DNA of 64,000 nucleotides from Pegea sp. RAD2-039 (Eukaryota > Chordata > Thaliacea > Salpida > Salpidae), in NCBI GenBank assembly GCA_034620365.1, contig JAQGEQ010000192.1, forward strand, positions 4,459,001-4,523,000, given 5' to 3'. Of this stretch, positions 61,687-64,000 are shown piece after piece. How positions within the stretch are numbered: position 1 is the first letter of the stretch; the number at the start of each line of letters is the position of its first letter. The position numbers and the translations under genes were made by a program. The notes below the pieces were generated by a model that was not told the DNA's origin, searched no databases, and saw only the letters and a program-made list of their open reading frames with translations.

Positions 61687-62047
61687 TTAATATCGAAGCA
61701 GACAAATTGGCGGTTTCACAAGTTGAGTTTGATCAATGAAAAACTGTTCCAAAGCCAAACTTGCTTCTTCACTAATTACAAACCTATTCGTGACGTCACC
61801 AGCATATGTCATTGACGTCATCGGTTGTTCGATGCTTTTCAGGTGGTATTGTAGTGACGTAGTCAGCGGGAAAAAGATCAGATTTAACAGTGAAGGAAGG
61901 AAGATCAATTTTAGAAATGAAAAATTTATAAAGAAACGAAAAAGAAGTAAAATTGAATCAATGAAATTGAAAGCTCGTCGAATTCAGTCGAGCGTGAAAA
62001 GTGAAATCTCTAATTATCAACTTCAAACATTTTTCTTTTCTTATTGA
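61687..62047. other. Ambiguous coding-like segment, both strands
   Basis: The minus strand holds a frame (61908-61687) ending SEEASLALEQFFIDQTQLVK...LLRY; the plus strand holds a 103-codon basic frame (61736-62047) with KKRKRSKIE. The segment is less A+T-rich than its surroundings and carries two TGACGTCA. I cannot tell which strand, if either, is coding, and neither matches a family I know. Confidence 0.25.
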
Positions 62048-62562
62048 GTTATGTTGACAACAAAATGACGTCACATAAACAGCTGATGACGTCACATAGA
62101 CACCTGATGACGTAGTACGGACTGCTGATGACGACATATCGACAACTTGTAACGTCATGTTGTCAGTGAGCTGAAAATTTTGTGAATTACAAAATAAATA
62201 AAAAATTGTAGAAAACTGAAATTTGTTGAAAACTCAAAAAAGGTTTCTGAAACGTCTTTCTGCTCTTTCCGACAACTTCAAATGCTTCTTCTCGTCTCGT
62301 TGTTGACACAAAGCTTTTGTCACAAATTGTGACGTCATAAAAAGAAAAAAAGCTGAAAATAAACAAAAAGCCTCAAATCTCGAAATGGTGATCATCCTCA
62401 AAATCTTCAGCTATTTTTATTAAAGTTGAAAATCAATAAGATCGCAATGATGACGTCATCAGCTATTCGGACAGCCAGCTATCAGATTAGAGAAAATCCG
62501 GAAGTTTTATAAAAGGGGAATTACCGGATTTGATTGCCGAGAAAAATCTAAATTTGTTTAAA

Positions 62563-62643
62563 ATGGAGACATATGTAATGACGTCATCACAGCGTTTCCG
62601 TTATCGTTTGACAGAATTAAAACTCGCAAAGAATAAAATTTAG
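62563..62643 (+). CDS. 26-codon small ORF containing MTSS
   Basis: ATG to TAG, METYVMTSSQRFRYRLTELK plus six residues. It contains a translated TGACGTCATCA. It is very short and may be chance or the first exon of a gene outside the window. Confidence 0.2.
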   Translation: METYVMTSSQRFRYRLTELKLAKNKI

Positions 62644-64000
62644 TTTTCGATTCGACATTCAAAAGATCAAAAATGAAGTTTATCGAATTTAAAAACTTAA
62701 AAAGAAATGAAATAAACGAAATTAAAAAAAATTAAAATGTTCAAAGTGAAGTTGTGTTAGTGACCTTGTCAATACTGAAATTGTCACAACAACATTTATC
62801 ATTTAGTTGCTAATTAAACACCTCTTCAGTCAATTACAAGTCAAAAGTTTTATTAAAGAACTTTTTTGGAAATGAAAATTTAACGGAACAAAAAGTTTTT
62901 AGATTTAATCAATGAATTAAATTTGAATTTCAAATCAGTTTTAGATGCCAAAAAAATTTTGATTATTTGTAAGAATTTATCGATTTATTCAACAAATTAT
63001 AAATGAAATTCTGTCTACAGTTTGAAAATTCCAATTTCTACAATTAATTGAATTTTAATGGAAATTGTAAAAAGCTTTAAAACAGCGTTTACAAATTCTT
63101 TTTATTTAAAAAATTAAAAAAGCTTTTAATAATTTATTTATTTAACGCATGGCTGCAAATTACAAATCATAAATCTTAACACCATATGACTGAAGACTAA
63201 TAAAAGAGCAAAATTTCATATGCCACAGCTCAGTAATCTTTTATAAGTAATAAAAAAACGGTATACTGCATAAGTATAACCTAGTTATGAGCTATAAAAG
63301 ATATAAACAAAGAAAATGGCAGCTTTTCATATCACTTTTCAATAAAATTACTCAAACAAATTTTTTCAACTAAATTTAAAAAAAGTGACAGAATTTGCTG
63401 TAGCTGGAGTCTGGAAGCAAATTATAATTTGTTTTAAATGAAATTTTACTTTTAGCAAAACAAAAATGTTACGAAACTATTTTTGAGATCTGTTTAGAAA
63501 TCGAAAACTAGACTGAATTTTCTTTGAATGAGTAAAAAAGGCTTGAGAAATATTTTCATTTATGAAATATCCGATGTATTAAATATTAATTCAAAATATT
63601 GAGAATAACTATTTCTAATAAGATAAGAGATAAATAGAATCTGACTAATTCAATTTTGTGTTATGTGCAAAAGTTAACAGTTTAATTTGATCTCTGGTTA
63701 TTAAATTAAAATTGTAAAAAAAAATTATTTGTTTTTAAATTAAAGTTGTAAAAATATCAAAAAAGCCAAATTGTTGGCAGTTGGCCTAGATTGTTGGATG
63801 AGAGGTTGAAAATTATTCAAATAAGTTGCTTAAATAAAAAAACTTTTATTTTATATCACTGTTTGAGATTAATGACTTGATTTTATCAAAATTTAAAATT
63901 CTTTAGAAAATTTGTTTAAGAAAAAGCTTTTTATGAGCAACTATTTAACTTTATAGATTTATTAGAACAATTTTTTTAAATAAAAGAAATTTAAATATTT
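62644..64000. other. A+T-rich region, no gene seen
   Basis: No exon, RNA gene or TGACGTCA palindrome seen in this stretch. Confidence 0.55.

Overview
This window comes from a eukaryotic nuclear genome, very A+T-rich (about 70% or more by eye), with short GT-AG introns (mostly 40-150 nt, some to about 1 kb). The gene set is animal: a pentameric ligand-gated receptor, a CUB/LDLa/trypsin mosaic protein, AREL1-type HECT ligase, ABCG2-type transporter, DYRK1/minibrain kinase, Polycomb EED, an FHF-class FGF and the cilium protein CFAP300. Motile cilia are therefore expected, which argues against nematodes and arthropods. TAA, TAG and TGA all act as stops. I cannot name the species; a small-intron spiralian or another compact-genome invertebrate is a guess. 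I built every gene model by hand from splice sites, reading phase and family similarity, and in each one the exon lengths sum to a multiple of three.

Layout. 2.0-4.5 kb (-): divergent nicotinic-type receptor subunit. 7.7-18.9 kb (+): 31-exon mosaic with two CUB-LDLa-protease modules (the first catalytically dead, the second intact) and a Thr/Ser-rich tail of phase-1 cassette exons; duplicated non-coding blocks lie around and inside it. 20.1-23.8 kb (+): AREL1. 24.0-26.7 kb (-): ABCG2-like, convergent with AREL1. 28.9-29.8 kb (+): ABHD14-like hydrolase. 29.9-30.9 kb (+): CFAP300, 190 bp downstream. 31.3-33.8 kb (-): decayed non-LTR retrotransposon. 35.4-38.4 kb (-): DYRK1. 43.6-44.2 kb (+): unidentified basic protein. 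45.4-49.6 kb (+): NET1/ARHGEF3-type RhoGEF with a long repeat-filled N-terminus. 51.3-53.0 kb (+): EED. 53.7 kb (+): 65-aa orphan. 55.2-56.8 kb (-): SLC66A1-like lysosomal PQ-loop transporter. 58.2-61.2 kb (-): FHF gene with three candidate alternative first exons. The stretches between are A+T-rich and look empty.

The most unusual signal is the palindrome TGACGTCA (a CRE/bZIP core, often extended to TGATGACGTCATCA). It is packed into most genes right of 20.9 kb: in introns, next to or as part of splice sites, in flanks, and inside coding sequence, where it is translated as MTSS, VTSS or DDVI. It makes up a 30-bp coding minisatellite in the RhoGEF and, with CACGTG, a 29-bp array in DYRK1 intron 1. 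It is nearly absent from the receptor and protease genes on the left, from the retrotransposon and from the long intergenic tracts. This looks like a gene-associated, possibly self-propagating sequence system, and it is the main thing to follow up.

A second pattern is that at least eight genes have a good 3' splice site 7-30 nt upstream of the start codon. That fits spliced-leader trans-splicing or very common 5'UTR introns.
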